A DNA stretch of 64,000 nt, from assembly GCF_000717345.1 (NCBI RefSeq), contig NZ_JNZA01000007.1, positions 1-64,000 of the forward strand. The letters run 5' to 3'. The translations under genes and the position numbers were made by a program. A model generated the notes under the pieces. That model was given only the letters and a program-made list of their open reading frames with translations, ran no database searches and was not told the DNA's origin. The stretch comes from Streptomyces lydicus (GTDB taxonomy: Bacteria; Actinomycetota; Actinomycetes; Streptomycetales; Streptomycetaceae). Shown here piece after piece: positions 51,875-62,361 of this stretch; position 1 is the stretch's first letter; each line of letters opens with the position of its first letter.

Positions 51875-52770
51875 CGGAGTCGGTGACGGTACGCGTCCCC
51901 GCGAAGGTCAATGTGCAGCTGGCGGTGGGCGCGGCCCGCCCGGACGGCTTCCACGACCTGGCGAACGTCTTCCTCGCGGTCGGCCTTTACGACGAGGTCA
52001 CCGCCACCCCCGCGGACACCCTGCGGGTCACCGCCGAGGGCCACGACGTCGACCAGATCCCGCTGGACCGGACGAACCTGGCGGCCCGCGCCGCCGAACT
52101 GCTCGCGGCCCGCCACGGCATCGAGCCGCGGGTGCACCTCCACATCACCAAGGACATCCCGGTCGCCGGCGGCATGGCCGGCGGCAGCGCGGACGCCGCC
52201 GGCGCGCTGCTGGCCTGCGACGCCCTGTGGTCCACCGGCGCCTCCCGCGACGAACTCCTCGCCCTCTGCGCCGAGTTGGGCAGCGATGTGCCGTTCAGCC
52301 TGGTCGGTGGGGCGGCCCTGGGCCGGGGCCGCGGCGAACTGCTGACCCCGCTCACCGTCGGCGGTGCCTTCCACTGGGTCTTCGCGGTCGCCGACGGCGG
52401 GCTGTCCACCCCGGCCGTCTACCGCGAGTTCGACCGCCTGACCGCCGGGACCGACGTCCCCGCCCCCGAGGCCGACCCCCGGCTGCTGGCCGCCCTGGAG
52501 AGCGGCGACGCCACCGCCCTCGCCGCGGTCCTCGCCAACGACCTCCAGCCCGCCGCCCTCTCGCTGCGCCCCACGCTCACCGCCACACTGGAGGCCGGCA
52601 CCGCCGCCGGCGCCCTGGCCGCCCTGGTCTCCGGCTCGGGACCGACCACCGCCTTCCTGGCCAAGAACGCGGAGGCGGCCCGGGAGGTGGCGGCGGCGCT
52701 GCTGGCCTCCGGCACCTGCCGCCAGGTACGGGTCGCGGACTCGCCGGCGGAGGGGGCGACGGTCCTTTAG
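51871..52770 (+). CDS. ispE: 4-diphosphocytidyl-2-C-methyl-D-erythritol kinase
   Basis: 299 aa. GHMP kinase of the MEP isoprenoid pathway. Motifs: [28 protein letters not shown], the ATP-binding glycine-rich loop [16 protein letters not shown] (residues about 92-107), [19 protein letters not shown], and SGSGPTTAF near the C-terminus. GTG 51871 overlaps ksgA by four bases. End of the operon. Confidence 0.97.
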   Translation: MTESVTVRVPAKVNVQLAVGAARPDGFHDLANVFLAVGLYDEVTATPADTLRVTAEGHDVDQIPLDRTNLAARAAELLAARHGIEPRVHLHITKDIPVAGGMAGGSADAAGALLACDALWSTGASRDELLALCAELGSDVPFSLVGGAALGRGRGELLTPLTVGGAFHWVFAVADGGLSTPAVYREFDRLTAGTDVPAPEADPRLLAALESGDATALAAVLANDLQPAALSLRPTLTATLEAGTAAGALAALVSGSGPTTAFLAKNAEAAREVAAALLASGTCRQVRVADSPAEGATVL

Positions 52771-52845
52771 CGGGGCGGGCCTTAGGGAGTGGGCGAACGG
52801 ATCCCGTAAGGGGTGCCTGCGCCCCCTTCGGGGCCACAACGCGGC

Positions 52846-52877
52846 GGGGGCGGGCGGGTATTCCCGCAGCCGCCCCC
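52846..52877. terminator. Hairpin between ispE and DUF397 gene
   Basis: A GC-rich stem, GGGGGCGGGCGGG with CCCGCAGCCGCCCCC, with a small bulge, around TATT. It lies in the convergent gap after ispE. Confidence 0.6.
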
Positions 52878-52899
52878 TGACGCGCAGGGCCCGGGTGAC

Positions 52900-53118
52900 T
52901 CAAGCGCCGGGCAGGCCCGCGTCCTTGACAGCGGTGACGAAGGACGACCAGGCGGCTGCCGGAAAGACGAGCGCCGGCCCGTGCGGGTCCTTGGAGTCAC
53001 GAACGGGAACGATATGGGGGAGGCCGTCGACCACCTCGACGCAGTTCCCGCCGTCGCCGCTGGTGTAGCTGCTCTTGCGCCACACAGCGGTGCTCAAGTC
53101 AACGTCGCTGTTTGCCAT
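52900..53118 (-). CDS. DUF397 domain protein
   Basis: 72 aa. Classic DUF397: DLSTAVWRKSSYTSGDGGNCVEVVDGLPHIVPVRDSKDPHGPALVFPAAAWSSFV. Small proteins of this family are partners, probably antagonists, of WhiJ-like HTH regulators in Streptomyces. Its gene overlaps the upstream HTH gene by 20 bases, which supports the pair as one unit. Confidence 0.93.
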   Translation of the reverse strand: MANSDVDLSTAVWRKSSYTSGDGGNCVEVVDGLPHIVPVRDSKDPHGPALVFPAAAWSSFVTAVKDAGLPGA

Positions 53119-53956
53119 TTCGGTAGTCCTCTACGGCCGCATCGATCATGGTGAGGGACGCCTCAGGAGCGAGTGCGGCGGCCCTGAGCCGATCGTATGC
53201 CTTGCGGTAAGTCTTCACGAGAGCCGGATCGTCGATGGTGTCGCCGCTGTACTCGGACTCCAGGTACGCCAGCGGGGGAGCGTCCGGGAACGTCATGAGC
53301 TGCAGCAACCCCACCAGCATGAGGGGATGCGGCCCACAATTCCACGGAAGAATCTGTGGAATGATCCGGTGGCGTTTCGTCAGCGCCGAAATGCGACCGA
53401 GCTGATCGGCCATCTCTTCCGGAGGCAGGAGCGGGCAGCGCAGCACTGATTCGGAGAGGATCACCCAGTACTCAGGAGTCCGGTGATCGTCCTCGAACAG
53501 CTGGGCCCGCGCCATGCGGGCGCTCACCTTCTCCTCCACCTCTTCGGGAGTCATCAGTGGGTGCGTCGCTCGTACCAGTGCCCGCGTGTACGCGGCGGTT
53601 TCCAATAATCCGGGAATGAGCGTCGGACACCACTCCTCGATCGTCTCCGCGCGCTTCTCGGCCTCCAAGGTGTGCTCGAACCAATCGGCATGTCCACTCC
53701 GCCTGGCCCTGCGCACGTCCTCACAACGCCGCTGGAAGAAGCCGTCCGTCTTCAACACCCGGTCCACGTGCTCGGCCAGCTCCGCCGGCATCCGCCGCTC
53801 GCCGCGTTCGATCTCGCTCAGGTGGCTCGGGCCGTAGAAGCTGCCCTCCACCAGCTGCTGGAGCGTGAGCCCGGCCAGCTCGCGCTGGTAGCGCAGCTCC
53901 TTGCCGTAGAAAGTGGGGACTCCGGCCGAGCCGTCAATGTCCTTGCGCCGTGCCAC
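53099..53956 (-). CDS. WhiJ-like helix-turn-helix regulator (DUF5753)
   Basis: 285 aa. HTH XRE domain at residues 15-70 (TFYGKELRYQRELAGLTLQQLVEGSFYGPSHLSEIERGERRMPAEL), then a DUF5753 region (about 95-270: IEEWCPTLIPGLLETAAYTRAL to YDRLRAAALAPEASLTMIDAAVEDY). WhiJ-type proteins control sporulation-associated genes together with small DUF397 proteins. Regulated promoter unknown; a BldD-like palindrome lies in the divergent gap. Confidence 0.92.
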   Translation of the reverse strand: MARRKDIDGSAGVPTFYGKELRYQRELAGLTLQQLVEGSFYGPSHLSEIERGERRMPAELAEHVDRVLKTDGFFQRRCEDVRRARRSGHADWFEHTLEAEKRAETIEEWCPTLIPGLLETAAYTRALVRATHPLMTPEEVEEKVSARMARAQLFEDDHRTPEYWVILSESVLRCPLLPPEEMADQLGRISALTKRHRIIPQILPWNCGPHPLMLVGLLQLMTFPDAPPLAYLESEYSGDTIDDPALVKTYRKAYDRLRAAALAPEASLTMIDAAVEDYRNGKQRR

Positions 53957-54090
53957 GGTTCACCGCCGTACCTGTTGCTGATTCCCGGTCGTTGCGGGAC
54001 GGGCCGCGCGGCTCCCGCAATTTCCCCCACGGCACACCGCGTGTACCCGGACCACGACCGGGCGCCCAACCCTCTTTTACGCTACGCCGA

Positions 54091-54100
54091 GTGACGTCAC
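54091..54100. promoter_or_regulatory. GTGACGTCAC palindrome, BldD-box-like
   Basis: GTGACGTCAC is a perfect 10-base palindrome, embedded in GAGTGACGTCACGC. The reported BldD box has inverted AGTGA and TCACC-type halves; here AGTGA and TCACG are separated by CG. It sits in the divergent gap between the WhiJ-like gene and the small genes to the right. Confidence 0.4.
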
Positions 54101-54155
54101 GCTGTGAGTGCTTCGTCACAATGCGCACAGGGAAGTGCAAAGGGATATGCGAGAC

Positions 54156-54413
54156 ATGCACAGCGAACCGCCCACGAAAACGCACCGCGAACCGCACCGC
54201 GAACCGCACTGCGACCCGCACGACGACGTGCACGACAGCGCCGCGGAGCTGCGTACCGCGCTCCAGGACCACGGCATCACGCTGCCGTCGCTCGGTGTCG
54301 ACCTGCCCGGTTTCGCCGGCGCCTACGGCGTCCCGCTCGTCGCCCTCGGTAACTGCAACGCGGCCACCGCCCGCCGGCTCGCCGACGCGCTCCGCAAGGC
54401 GGCCCCCCGTTGA
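54156..54413 (+). CDS. Small conserved Streptomyces protein, unknown
   Basis: 85 aa from ATG 54156 (MHSEPP), AGGG eleven bases upstream. An N-terminal HREPH-type repetitive stretch is followed by a structured part AAELRTALQDHGITLPSLGVDLPGFAGAYGVPLVALGNCNAATARRLADALRK, typical of small proteins encoded beside WhiJ-like regulators. It probably belongs to the same regulatory locus. Function is not known. Confidence 0.65.
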   Translation: MHSEPPTKTHREPHREPHCDPHDDVHDSAAELRTALQDHGITLPSLGVDLPGFAGAYGVPLVALGNCNAATARRLADALRKAAPR

Positions 54414-54748
54414 ACCGCACCACCGAACTGGTCCGCACGCTCCTCGAACCGCTGCTGAACCGGCTGGTGCCCGGCCGGGGCGGTCACCGGGCGACCAGCA
54501 GCACCGGCGCCCTTTCCGCCACCGCCTGGTCACCGGCGCCCCCGGCGCGCCGCCTCGTCCGCGCGCACCGGGTGCCGCCCGGCCTGCTCCCGCTGTGCGG
54601 TGCGGGCGGCCACGTCGTCCGCCCGTACGCCAACACGGCGGGAGGAGGGCGGCGGCCGCCCGTGGACCAGGTCGCCAGGCGCCGGGAACTGGAGGAGAGC
54701 GTGCGGAGGCTCAACACCTGGTCGTCCGGTGGGGGTGGGCGCCGTTGA
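54410..54748 (+). CDS. Small basic protein, unknown
   Basis: 112 aa from a TTG that overlaps the previous stop (TTGA), suggesting coupled translation. Arg/Pro-rich with no membrane helix; a conserved-looking N-terminus ELVRTLLEPLLNRLVPG. No family recognised. It may be real because of the overlap, but codon-use bias in this GC-rich DNA would also leave such a frame open by chance. Confidence 0.5.
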   Translation: MNRTTELVRTLLEPLLNRLVPGRGGHRATSSTGALSATAWSPAPPARRLVRAHRVPPGLLPLCGAGGHVVRPYANTAGGGRRPPVDQVARRRELEESVRRLNTWSSGGGGRR

Positions 54749-54889
54749 GGCCACCGCCCGTGGGGCCGGGAGCCGCACGCCGCGCAGGCAGCCGGCCGGT
54801 GGCCCGGTCCACACGAGCCCGCGAGCCGCGGCGGGCCGTGCGGCGGCCGGCGGCCGTACTGTCGAACCCGTCACCGAGGAGGACTTCCG

Positions 54890-55453
54890 ATGCGCAGCGT
54901 GACCTATTCGATGAACGTCTCACTGGACGGCTACATCGTCGGACCGGACGGCGGCTTCGACTGGACGGCGCCGGACGAAGACGTCTTCCGCTTCTGGATC
55001 GACGAGATCCGCGGGGTCGGCGTCCACCTGATGGGACGACGGCTGTACGAGACGATGCTGTACTGGGAGACCGCCGATCAGGATCCCTCGCTCGACGCCG
55101 CCATGCTCGAATGGGCCGCGCTCTGGAAGCCGCTCCCGAAGGTGGTGTTCTCCACCACGCTGTCGGCGGTGCAGGGCCATGCACGCCTGGCCTCCGGCGG
55201 TCCGGCGGAGGAGATCGAGCGGTTGCGAGCCGAGCCGGGGGAGGGCGAGATCGCGATCGGCGGCGCGACCCTCGCCGCCGAGGCGGCCGCGGCGGGTCTG
55301 ATCGACGAGTACCGGGCCATGGTCCACCCGGTGCTGGTCGGCGGGGGCACTCCGTTCTTCCCCCGGCACGAGCGCCGGGTGGATCTCGAACTCGTCGAGA
55401 CCCGGACCTTCAGCTCGCGAGTCGTCTACCTCCACCACCGCGTGGTGCGCTAG
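54890..55453 (+). CDS. Dihydrofolate reductase family protein (RibD C-terminal type)
   Basis: 187 aa. DHFR-like fold of the RibD C-terminal family: VTYSMNVSLDGYIVGPDGGFDWTAPDED, HLMGRRLYETMLYW, AIGGATLAAEAAAAGLIDEYRAMVHPVLVGGGTPFF. It is an NADPH-dependent reductase with unknown substrate, common as a stand-alone protein in actinobacteria. Confidence 0.92.
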   Translation: MRSVTYSMNVSLDGYIVGPDGGFDWTAPDEDVFRFWIDEIRGVGVHLMGRRLYETMLYWETADQDPSLDAAMLEWAALWKPLPKVVFSTTLSAVQGHARLASGGPAEEIERLRAEPGEGEIAIGGATLAAEAAAAGLIDEYRAMVHPVLVGGGTPFFPRHERRVDLELVETRTFSSRVVYLHHRVVR

Positions 55454-55492
55454 CCGGCTTTTCCACCGAGCCCCGGGAAGAACGGGGGCTTC

Positions 55493-56230
55493 CTAGCTCC
55501 CGGCCGCCGTCGCCAGTACCTCGGCCACCAACTGCCCCGCCCGTACCGCGTGTTCCGCGGTCGTCGGCAGGCAGCGGTCCGACGCCGGGTCGTACGCCGT
55601 CATGATCACGCCGGCGTGGTCGGTGTCCGGCTCCTGGAGCGTCACCGGGCGGCCCGCGGCACGCAGCGCCTCGGCCAGCTCGCGGGAGCAACGGGGGTCC
55701 ACCACGGTGTCCCGGCTCCCGTGCACCAGGCGGACCGGGACGGCCGGGTCCAGGCCGTCGGCGACGTCGGCCAGCGGGCCCACGCCGGTGGTGATCGCCG
55801 GCAGGTCGTAGCGGCCCGCGACGCCGACCACCGCGGCGGGCCGCCACCCTCCGGTGACCTCGGGCCGCAGTGCGACACCCAGCGCCGCCCCCGCCCCGGC
55901 CGACCAGCCGGCCAGCACCAGCGACTCCCCGTCACCGCCCAGCCCGGCCGCCCCCGCGCGGACGAACGCCAGCGACTCCAGCAGCTGCGACCGGCCGCGG
56001 TCCGCGGCGTCCGAGGCCCAGTCCGGTACGAGCACCAGCAGGCCCCGCGCCGCGGCCGTCCGGGCCAGCGGTTCGAGGATGTCCCGCTCGTCGGGGCCGA
56101 TGCCGTGCCAGAGCAGTACGGTCCCGGCCAGCCGCGCCGCCGCCGGGCGGTACACGTCCAGCCGCTTGCCGCCCGGGCCGTAGACCAGCCCCCGTACCGT
56201 CTCCACTGTCGTACCTGTGTCGGATGTCAT
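55493..56230 (-). CDS. Alpha/beta hydrolase (dienelactone hydrolase-like)
   Basis: 245 aa. Strand-loop LLWHGIGPDERDIL, nucleophile elbow LAGWSAGAGAAL (GWSAG), acid HGSRDTVVDP and His in PDTDHAGVIM. A small carboxylesterase or dienelactone hydrolase type with no signal peptide. Substrate unknown. Confidence 0.87.
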   Translation of the reverse strand: MTSDTGTTVETVRGLVYGPGGKRLDVYRPAAARLAGTVLLWHGIGPDERDILEPLARTAAARGLLVLVPDWASDAADRGRSQLLESLAFVRAGAAGLGGDGESLVLAGWSAGAGAALGVALRPEVTGGWRPAAVVGVAGRYDLPAITTGVGPLADVADGLDPAVPVRLVHGSRDTVVDPRCSRELAEALRAAGRPVTLQEPDTDHAGVIMTAYDPASDRCLPTTAEHAVRAGQLVAEVLATAAGS

Positions 56231-56293
56231 GGACGCGACGCTAGCGGACGGGCGGCCGCGCCCCTCAGGCGCCCGCGACGCCCGGCGGCCTCC

Positions 56294-56659
56294 TCAGGCG
56301 CCCGCGATGCCCAGCGACACCAGCCAGGCGAGGGCCAGCACGCACGGCGCGGCGAGCAGGCAGACCACACCCGCCGTGCGCCGGCTGCCCATGCCGACGA
56401 CGGTCAGCACCGCGGCCGTGACGGCGGCGGCGACGGGCAGGAAGGCAACGGTCTGCTGGCCGCCCGTCGAGCAGATCGGGCGTGCGTCGCCCTCGAAGCA
56501 GTTGTCGCTGGCCATGACGAACAGCGGCACGATCACCGCGGTGAGCCCGGCGCCCGCCAGCAGGAGCAGGCCGAGGACGAGACGGCCCAGGACGGCGCCC
56601 ACCCCGTGCCGGGGCCCGTCGAGGGGCGGCAGCACGGCCGGTGCCTGGTGGTTGTTCAT
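56294..56659 (-). CDS. Small membrane protein, unknown
   Basis: 121 aa from ATG 56659 (MNNHQAPAV). Three to four membrane helices with a central NCFEGDARPICSTGG segment that has two cysteines facing outside. No family recognised. It follows the hydrolase gene on the same strand. Confidence 0.6.
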   Translation of the reverse strand: MNNHQAPAVLPPLDGPRHGVGAVLGRLVLGLLLLAGAGLTAVIVPLFVMASDNCFEGDARPICSTGGQQTVAFLPVAAAVTAAVLTVVGMGSRRTAGVVCLLAAPCVLALAWLVSLGIAGA

Positions 56660-56820
56660 GGTGCACAAGGTATGCCCGCCGCACGCCGCCGCCATCGGTA
56701 CGGCTACTCACCGGCTACCCAGGTGTCGGCCCGCCCCGGTGGGGATCTCCGCTCCGGGTCGGCGGCTTCCGCACGCCGACTAGGCTGGGAAGGTCGATCG
56801 ACCCGAAGCGCAGGAGTGAG

Positions 56821-58620
<1,800 letters not shown>

Positions 58621-58677
58621 AGGGGATGTTCGGGGAAAGGGTGGCGGCCGTCTCGGATATCTCTTACCGGGAGCCTG

Positions 58678-59049
58678 CTACCTACCCTGGAGGGGCGCGG
58701 CCTGGCCAACCGCGTCCCCCTGGTCTCCCGATGCGTGGCAGGTGAGGGCGGGAAGGGGGCAGGGTTCCGGGGCTGCCCCTGCCGCTGTCCATACGGCTTC
58801 GAAGTCGCCTTCCGTGAGGGCGAATGCAGAGAATTCAGGCTGCGCCGCAACGTCTTCGAATTTTCCGACCGGGCCTTCGCTCAGCCCAATTTCTGCGGTC
58901 TCATCACTTCCATCGGTGCGCAGCAGTCGCTGATCTCGATACTCCTGGACCTTGCGCGTCTCGTAGCCCTCTTCGTCGATTTCACTGAAGAGCGTTACCG
59001 GCTCTTCCTCGAAATCGTGATGCCAGATGACTTTCCAGTACCGCATCAT
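58678..59049 (-). CDS. DUF6881-type small protein
   Basis: 123 aa. MRYWKVIWHHDFEEEPVTLFSEIDEEGYETRKVQEYRDQRLLR followed by EIGLSEGPVGKFEDVAAQPEFSAFALTEGDFEAVW, which is the whole recognisable domain. The last 30 residues are probably not conserved. Role unknown; polymorphic-toxin-associated or stand-alone versions exist. Confidence 0.75.
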   Translation of the reverse strand: MMRYWKVIWHHDFEEEPVTLFSEIDEEGYETRKVQEYRDQRLLRTDGSDETAEIGLSEGPVGKFEDVAAQPEFSAFALTEGDFEAVWTAAGAAPEPCPLPALTCHASGDQGDAVGQAAPLQGR

Positions 59050-59338
59050 GTGGCGGGCCCCCTCCCTGTTTTCACCTCACCTGCTCAGGCCACTCTGGCA
59101 CGCGGCACTGACCGGGTAACCCGTCTGCCCAGGCCGGCGGGGCGCCATGGCCTCCTCGATGCCCCCCGCGCCCCCACGCCGACGGCGCCAATCGGCCCCG
59201 AATGGGCGGGATTCCAGCATTCCGGGGGTCTTCTCCCCGGTAGGGGGCGCGCTCCGGCAGTCGAGCGTGTAGCTTCCCGGGGACGAGTGGCCCGGCCGGG
59301 GCCGCGCGGGGGCCCGCCGGGGTGGAGGGGGTTGCTCG

Positions 59339-60067
59339 ATGGGCGTGCGGCTCATGGTGGTCGACGATCACCGTTTGCTCGCGGAGGCGCTCGCCTCGGC
59401 GCTGAAGCTGCGCGGGCACCGTGTGCTGGCGGCCGCCGCGCCGAGCGCCGGGGCCGCGGACCTGGTGGTGAGCCGGGCGCCGGAGGTGTGCCTGCTGGGC
59501 ACCGCGCAGCCCGCCCAGCCGGGTGCCTTCGACCCGGTCGTGCGGATCAAGAAGGAGCGGCCGCAGGTCGCGGTGGTGGTGCTGGGGCCGGTGCCCAGCC
59601 CGCGCGGGATCGCCGCCGCCTTCGCGGCCGGGGCCTCCGGGTACGTCCGCAACGACGAGCGGATCGAGGGCGTGGAGCGCGCCATGATGAAGGCGCGGGC
59701 GGGGGAGTCGGCGGTCTCGCCGCAGCTGTTGCAGCAGGCTTTCGAGGAGCTGCTGCACCCCGCGGCGCAGCCGGACGACGAGGGCGCGCGGCTGCTGGAG
59801 CTGCTCACCCCGCGCGAGGTCGAGGTGCTGATGCGGGTCGCGGACGGTGAGGACACCCGGCTGATCGCGGCCGGGATGGACATCGCGCCGAGTACGGCGC
59901 GGACGCATGTCCAGCGGGTGCTGATGAAGCTGGAGGTGGGCTCGCGGCTGGAGGCCGCCGCCCTGGCGGCGCGTACCGGGCTGCTGGACCGGGCGGGCAG
60001 CGGCCGGGCCGGGCGGACGACGGCGGCGGGACCGGAGGATCCGGCCCCGCCGCGGCAATCCGGGTGA
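59339..60067 (+). CDS. Atypical orphan LuxR-type response regulator
   Basis: 242 aa. An N-terminal receiver keeps the acidic pair (VVDDH, residues 7-11), but the phospho-acceptor Asp is replaced by Gly54 (CLLGTA), the switch Thr is missing (VVVLGPVPS) and the Lys is Arg (GYVRND). The C-terminal LuxR HTH is intact: LTPREVEVLMRVADGEDTRLIAAGMDIAPSTARTHVQRVLMKLEV. No histidine kinase is nearby. Like other phosphorylation-independent Streptomyces regulators it probably binds DNA constitutively or senses a ligand. Confidence 0.85.
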   Translation: MGVRLMVVDDHRLLAEALASALKLRGHRVLAAAAPSAGAADLVVSRAPEVCLLGTAQPAQPGAFDPVVRIKKERPQVAVVVLGPVPSPRGIAAAFAAGASGYVRNDERIEGVERAMMKARAGESAVSPQLLQQAFEELLHPAAQPDDEGARLLELLTPREVEVLMRVADGEDTRLIAAGMDIAPSTARTHVQRVLMKLEVGSRLEAAALAARTGLLDRAGSGRAGRTTAAGPEDPAPPRQSG

Positions 60068-60079
60068 GCGACGCCCGGT

Positions 60080-60388
60080 TCAGCCCTTCGCGGGCTCGTT
60101 CTCGGCGGCGGCCGCCAGTTCTGCGGCGGTCGGTGGGACGGCCGGCCGCAGCTTCAGCCAGACCAGGAAGAACAGGCCGAGGGCGAGCATGCCCAGGCCG
60201 GTCCACAGGTTGATGTTGATGTCCTGGGCCTTCTTGAGGTCCGCGTCGCCGGCCGTCAGCCCGGCGATGGTGACGATCACGCCGTAGACGACGAACAGGC
60301 CGCCGATGATGAGCCGTACGTCGAAGAGCCGCGCGGCGGTCGCCGATTCGCGCTCCAGCTCCTCGACCTCGTGCTGGTGGTCACTCAT
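60080..60388 (-). CDS. Small two-helix membrane protein downstream of the symporter
   Basis: 102 aa with two membrane helices (about residues 25-45 and 60-80). It starts 32 bases after the symporter stop and is probably in its operon, possibly as an accessory subunit. No family is recognised with confidence. Confidence 0.75.
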   Translation of the reverse strand: MSDHQHEVEELERESATAARLFDVRLIIGGLFVVYGVIVTIAGLTAGDADLKKAQDININLWTGLGMLALGLFFLVWLKLRPAVPPTAAELAAAAENEPAKG

Positions 60389-60420
60389 GGTGGGTCAACT
60401 CCGCTGGTGTGGGGCCGGTG

Positions 60421-62091
60421 TCAGAAGGAGAACGGGATGTAGCAGACGGCGGCGAGGACGACCGCGCCCCAGCCCAGCAGGGCCGGCTTGCGGTACCAGG
60501 CGTCGTCGCCCTCGGCGGGCAGCTCCTCCATGCCGGGGGACCTCGTGCCGTAGACCAGTCCGGCCAGCGACTCGGCGGGCCGGGGTTTGGTGACCAGGGT
60601 GACCACGACCATCACCAGCGCGCCGACGACGAACGCGACGATCGAGGAGACGAAGTTGGCGCCCTGGTCGGAGGGGATCGCGATGATGCCCTGCTTGTAG
60701 AACCAGAAGTAGTTGACCATCGCGGCGGCGGTGCCGGACAGCAGGCCCCAGAAGCCGGCGGCGGCGCTGGTCCGCTTCCAGAACATGCCGATGATGAAGA
60801 CGACGAACAGGGGCACGTTGAAGAAGGAGAAGAGCGTCTGCAGGTAGTTCATGATGTTGCTGAAGGACGAGGCGATGAAGGCGGTGCCCATGCCGATCAG
60901 CACGCCGACCGCGGTCACCACACGGCCCGTCTTCAGGTAGTACGCGTCCTCGCGGCCCTTCTTCAGGTACGCGGCCCATATGTCGTTGGTGAAGACCGTG
61001 TTGAAGGACGACACGTTGGCGGCCATACCGGCCATGAAGGCGGCGAGCAGGCCGGTCACGGCGATGCCGAGGACGCCGTTGGGGAGCAGGTCGCGCATCA
61101 GCACCGGGATGGCGTCGTTGTACTGCAGGCCGTCCTTGGACTTGCCCAGCGTCGGCTCCATGACCAGCGCGATCAGGCCGGGCACGACGACGACCATGGG
61201 TATGAAGATCTTGGGGAAGGCGGCGATCAGCGGGGTGCGCTTGGCGGCGGAGAGGTTCTTCGCGGACAGCGCGCGCTGCACCTCGGCGAAGTTGGTGGTC
61301 CAGTAGCCGAAGCTCATCACGAAGCCGAGGCCGAGGACGATGGTGAGCCAGTTCGCGCCGAGCGGGTTGCCCTCACCGATGCCGGTGCCCTTCCAGGCGG
61401 TCAGGAACGCGTCGCCGTGCGAGGAATTCAGCGAGTGGGTGAGGCCGTCCCAGCCGCCGACGCGCTTGAGGCCGACGACGGTCAGCGGGATCAGCGCGGC
61501 CAGGATGACGAAGAACTGGAGCACCTCGTTGTAGATCGCCGAGGTCAGGCCGCCGATGGTGATGTACGCGAGCACGAAGAAGCCGGCGACGACGATGGCC
61601 ACCCACTGCGGCCAGCCGAGCAGCGCCTGCAGCACGATCGCCATCGCGTAGAGGTTCACGCCCGCGATCAGGACGGACGAGACGGCGAAGATGATCGAGG
61701 AGAGCAGGTGCGAGGAGGGGCCGAAGCGGTGCAGCAGGAATTCCGGCACCGAGCGGACCTTGGAGCCGTAGTAGAACGGCATCATCACCAGGCCGAGGAA
61801 GACCATCGCCGGGATGGCGCCGATCCAGTACCAGTGGACGGTGTAGGCCCCGTACTGCGCGCCGTTGGCGGCCATGCCGAGGATCTCGGTGGCGCCGAGG
61901 TTGGCGGCGACGAAGGCCAGGCCGGTGACCCAGGCGGGAAGTGACCGCCCGGAGAGGAAGAAGTCCAGGCTCGTCCGCACGCTCCGTTTGGCCGCGAATC
62001 CGATGCCGAGGACGACGATGAAGTAGAGGGCCAGGATCGTGTAGTCGAGCCCGTTGGTGGGGAGCCGTAGCCCTTCGGCCAGGGTGATCAT
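60421..62091 (-). CDS. Sodium:solute symporter (SGLT/galactose type)
   Basis: 556 aa, about fourteen membrane helices of the SSS family (LDYTILALYFIVVLGIGFAAKRSVRTSLDFFLSGRSLPAWVTGLAFVAANLGATEILGMAANGAQYG). Sugar transport is expected because it is divergent from galT-galE; galactose is the likely substrate. ATG 62091 is used; a GTG at 62103 adds four residues. A GAACA-N4-TGTTC inverted repeat lies about 100 bases upstream. Confidence 0.92.
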   Translation of the reverse strand: MITLAEGLRLPTNGLDYTILALYFIVVLGIGFAAKRSVRTSLDFFLSGRSLPAWVTGLAFVAANLGATEILGMAANGAQYGAYTVHWYWIGAIPAMVFLGLVMMPFYYGSKVRSVPEFLLHRFGPSSHLLSSIIFAVSSVLIAGVNLYAMAIVLQALLGWPQWVAIVVAGFFVLAYITIGGLTSAIYNEVLQFFVILAALIPLTVVGLKRVGGWDGLTHSLNSSHGDAFLTAWKGTGIGEGNPLGANWLTIVLGLGFVMSFGYWTTNFAEVQRALSAKNLSAAKRTPLIAAFPKIFIPMVVVVPGLIALVMEPTLGKSKDGLQYNDAIPVLMRDLLPNGVLGIAVTGLLAAFMAGMAANVSSFNTVFTNDIWAAYLKKGREDAYYLKTGRVVTAVGVLIGMGTAFIASSFSNIMNYLQTLFSFFNVPLFVVFIIGMFWKRTSAAAGFWGLLSGTAAAMVNYFWFYKQGIIAIPSDQGANFVSSIVAFVVGALVMVVVTLVTKPRPAESLAGLVYGTRSPGMEELPAEGDDAWYRKPALLGWGAVVLAAVCYIPFSF

Positions 62092-62190
62092 GTCGGAGCT
62101 CACTTCCGGGGGTCCGGGGTCGCCCCCGGAGGACGCGTCATTGCGTGCGAACTGAACGCACAGAAAGCTACGCGCGGCCGGTCAGAAACT

Positions 62191-62204
62191 GAACACTTTT
62201 GTTC
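62191..62204. promoter_or_regulatory. Inverted repeat upstream of the symporter
   Basis: GAACA, four bases, TGTTC: perfect five-base arms. It is in the divergent promoter region, about 100 bases from the symporter start, and could bind a LacI/ROK- or GntR-type sugar regulator. The flanks are AT-rich compared with the genome. Confidence 0.5.
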
Positions 62205-62300
62205 GATCGAGTTGTTGGATCGTGATGCGGCTGACCGGTATGAGGCGGTATGGGTGGGGGTGGACCGGCCATACGGGCGACATTGACGGCACTGTTTAGT

Positions 62301-62330
62301 TGTGCTTCATTGTGTTTGTTTGTGTTTGCT
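62301..62330 (+). repeat. Three 10-bp direct repeats (TGTG-TT) in the galT promoter region
   Basis: TGTGCTTCAT, TGTGTTTGTT and TGTGTTTGCT are contiguous 10-base units (one helical turn) ending 31 bases before the galT start. The Streptomyces galP1 promoter is described as glucose-sensitive and galactose-dependent with a complex operator of direct repeats, so this is probably the regulatory core. Confidence 0.7.
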
Positions 62331-62361
62331 CGGCGGTGGTGCGTGTGATGAGGAGCTCCCG

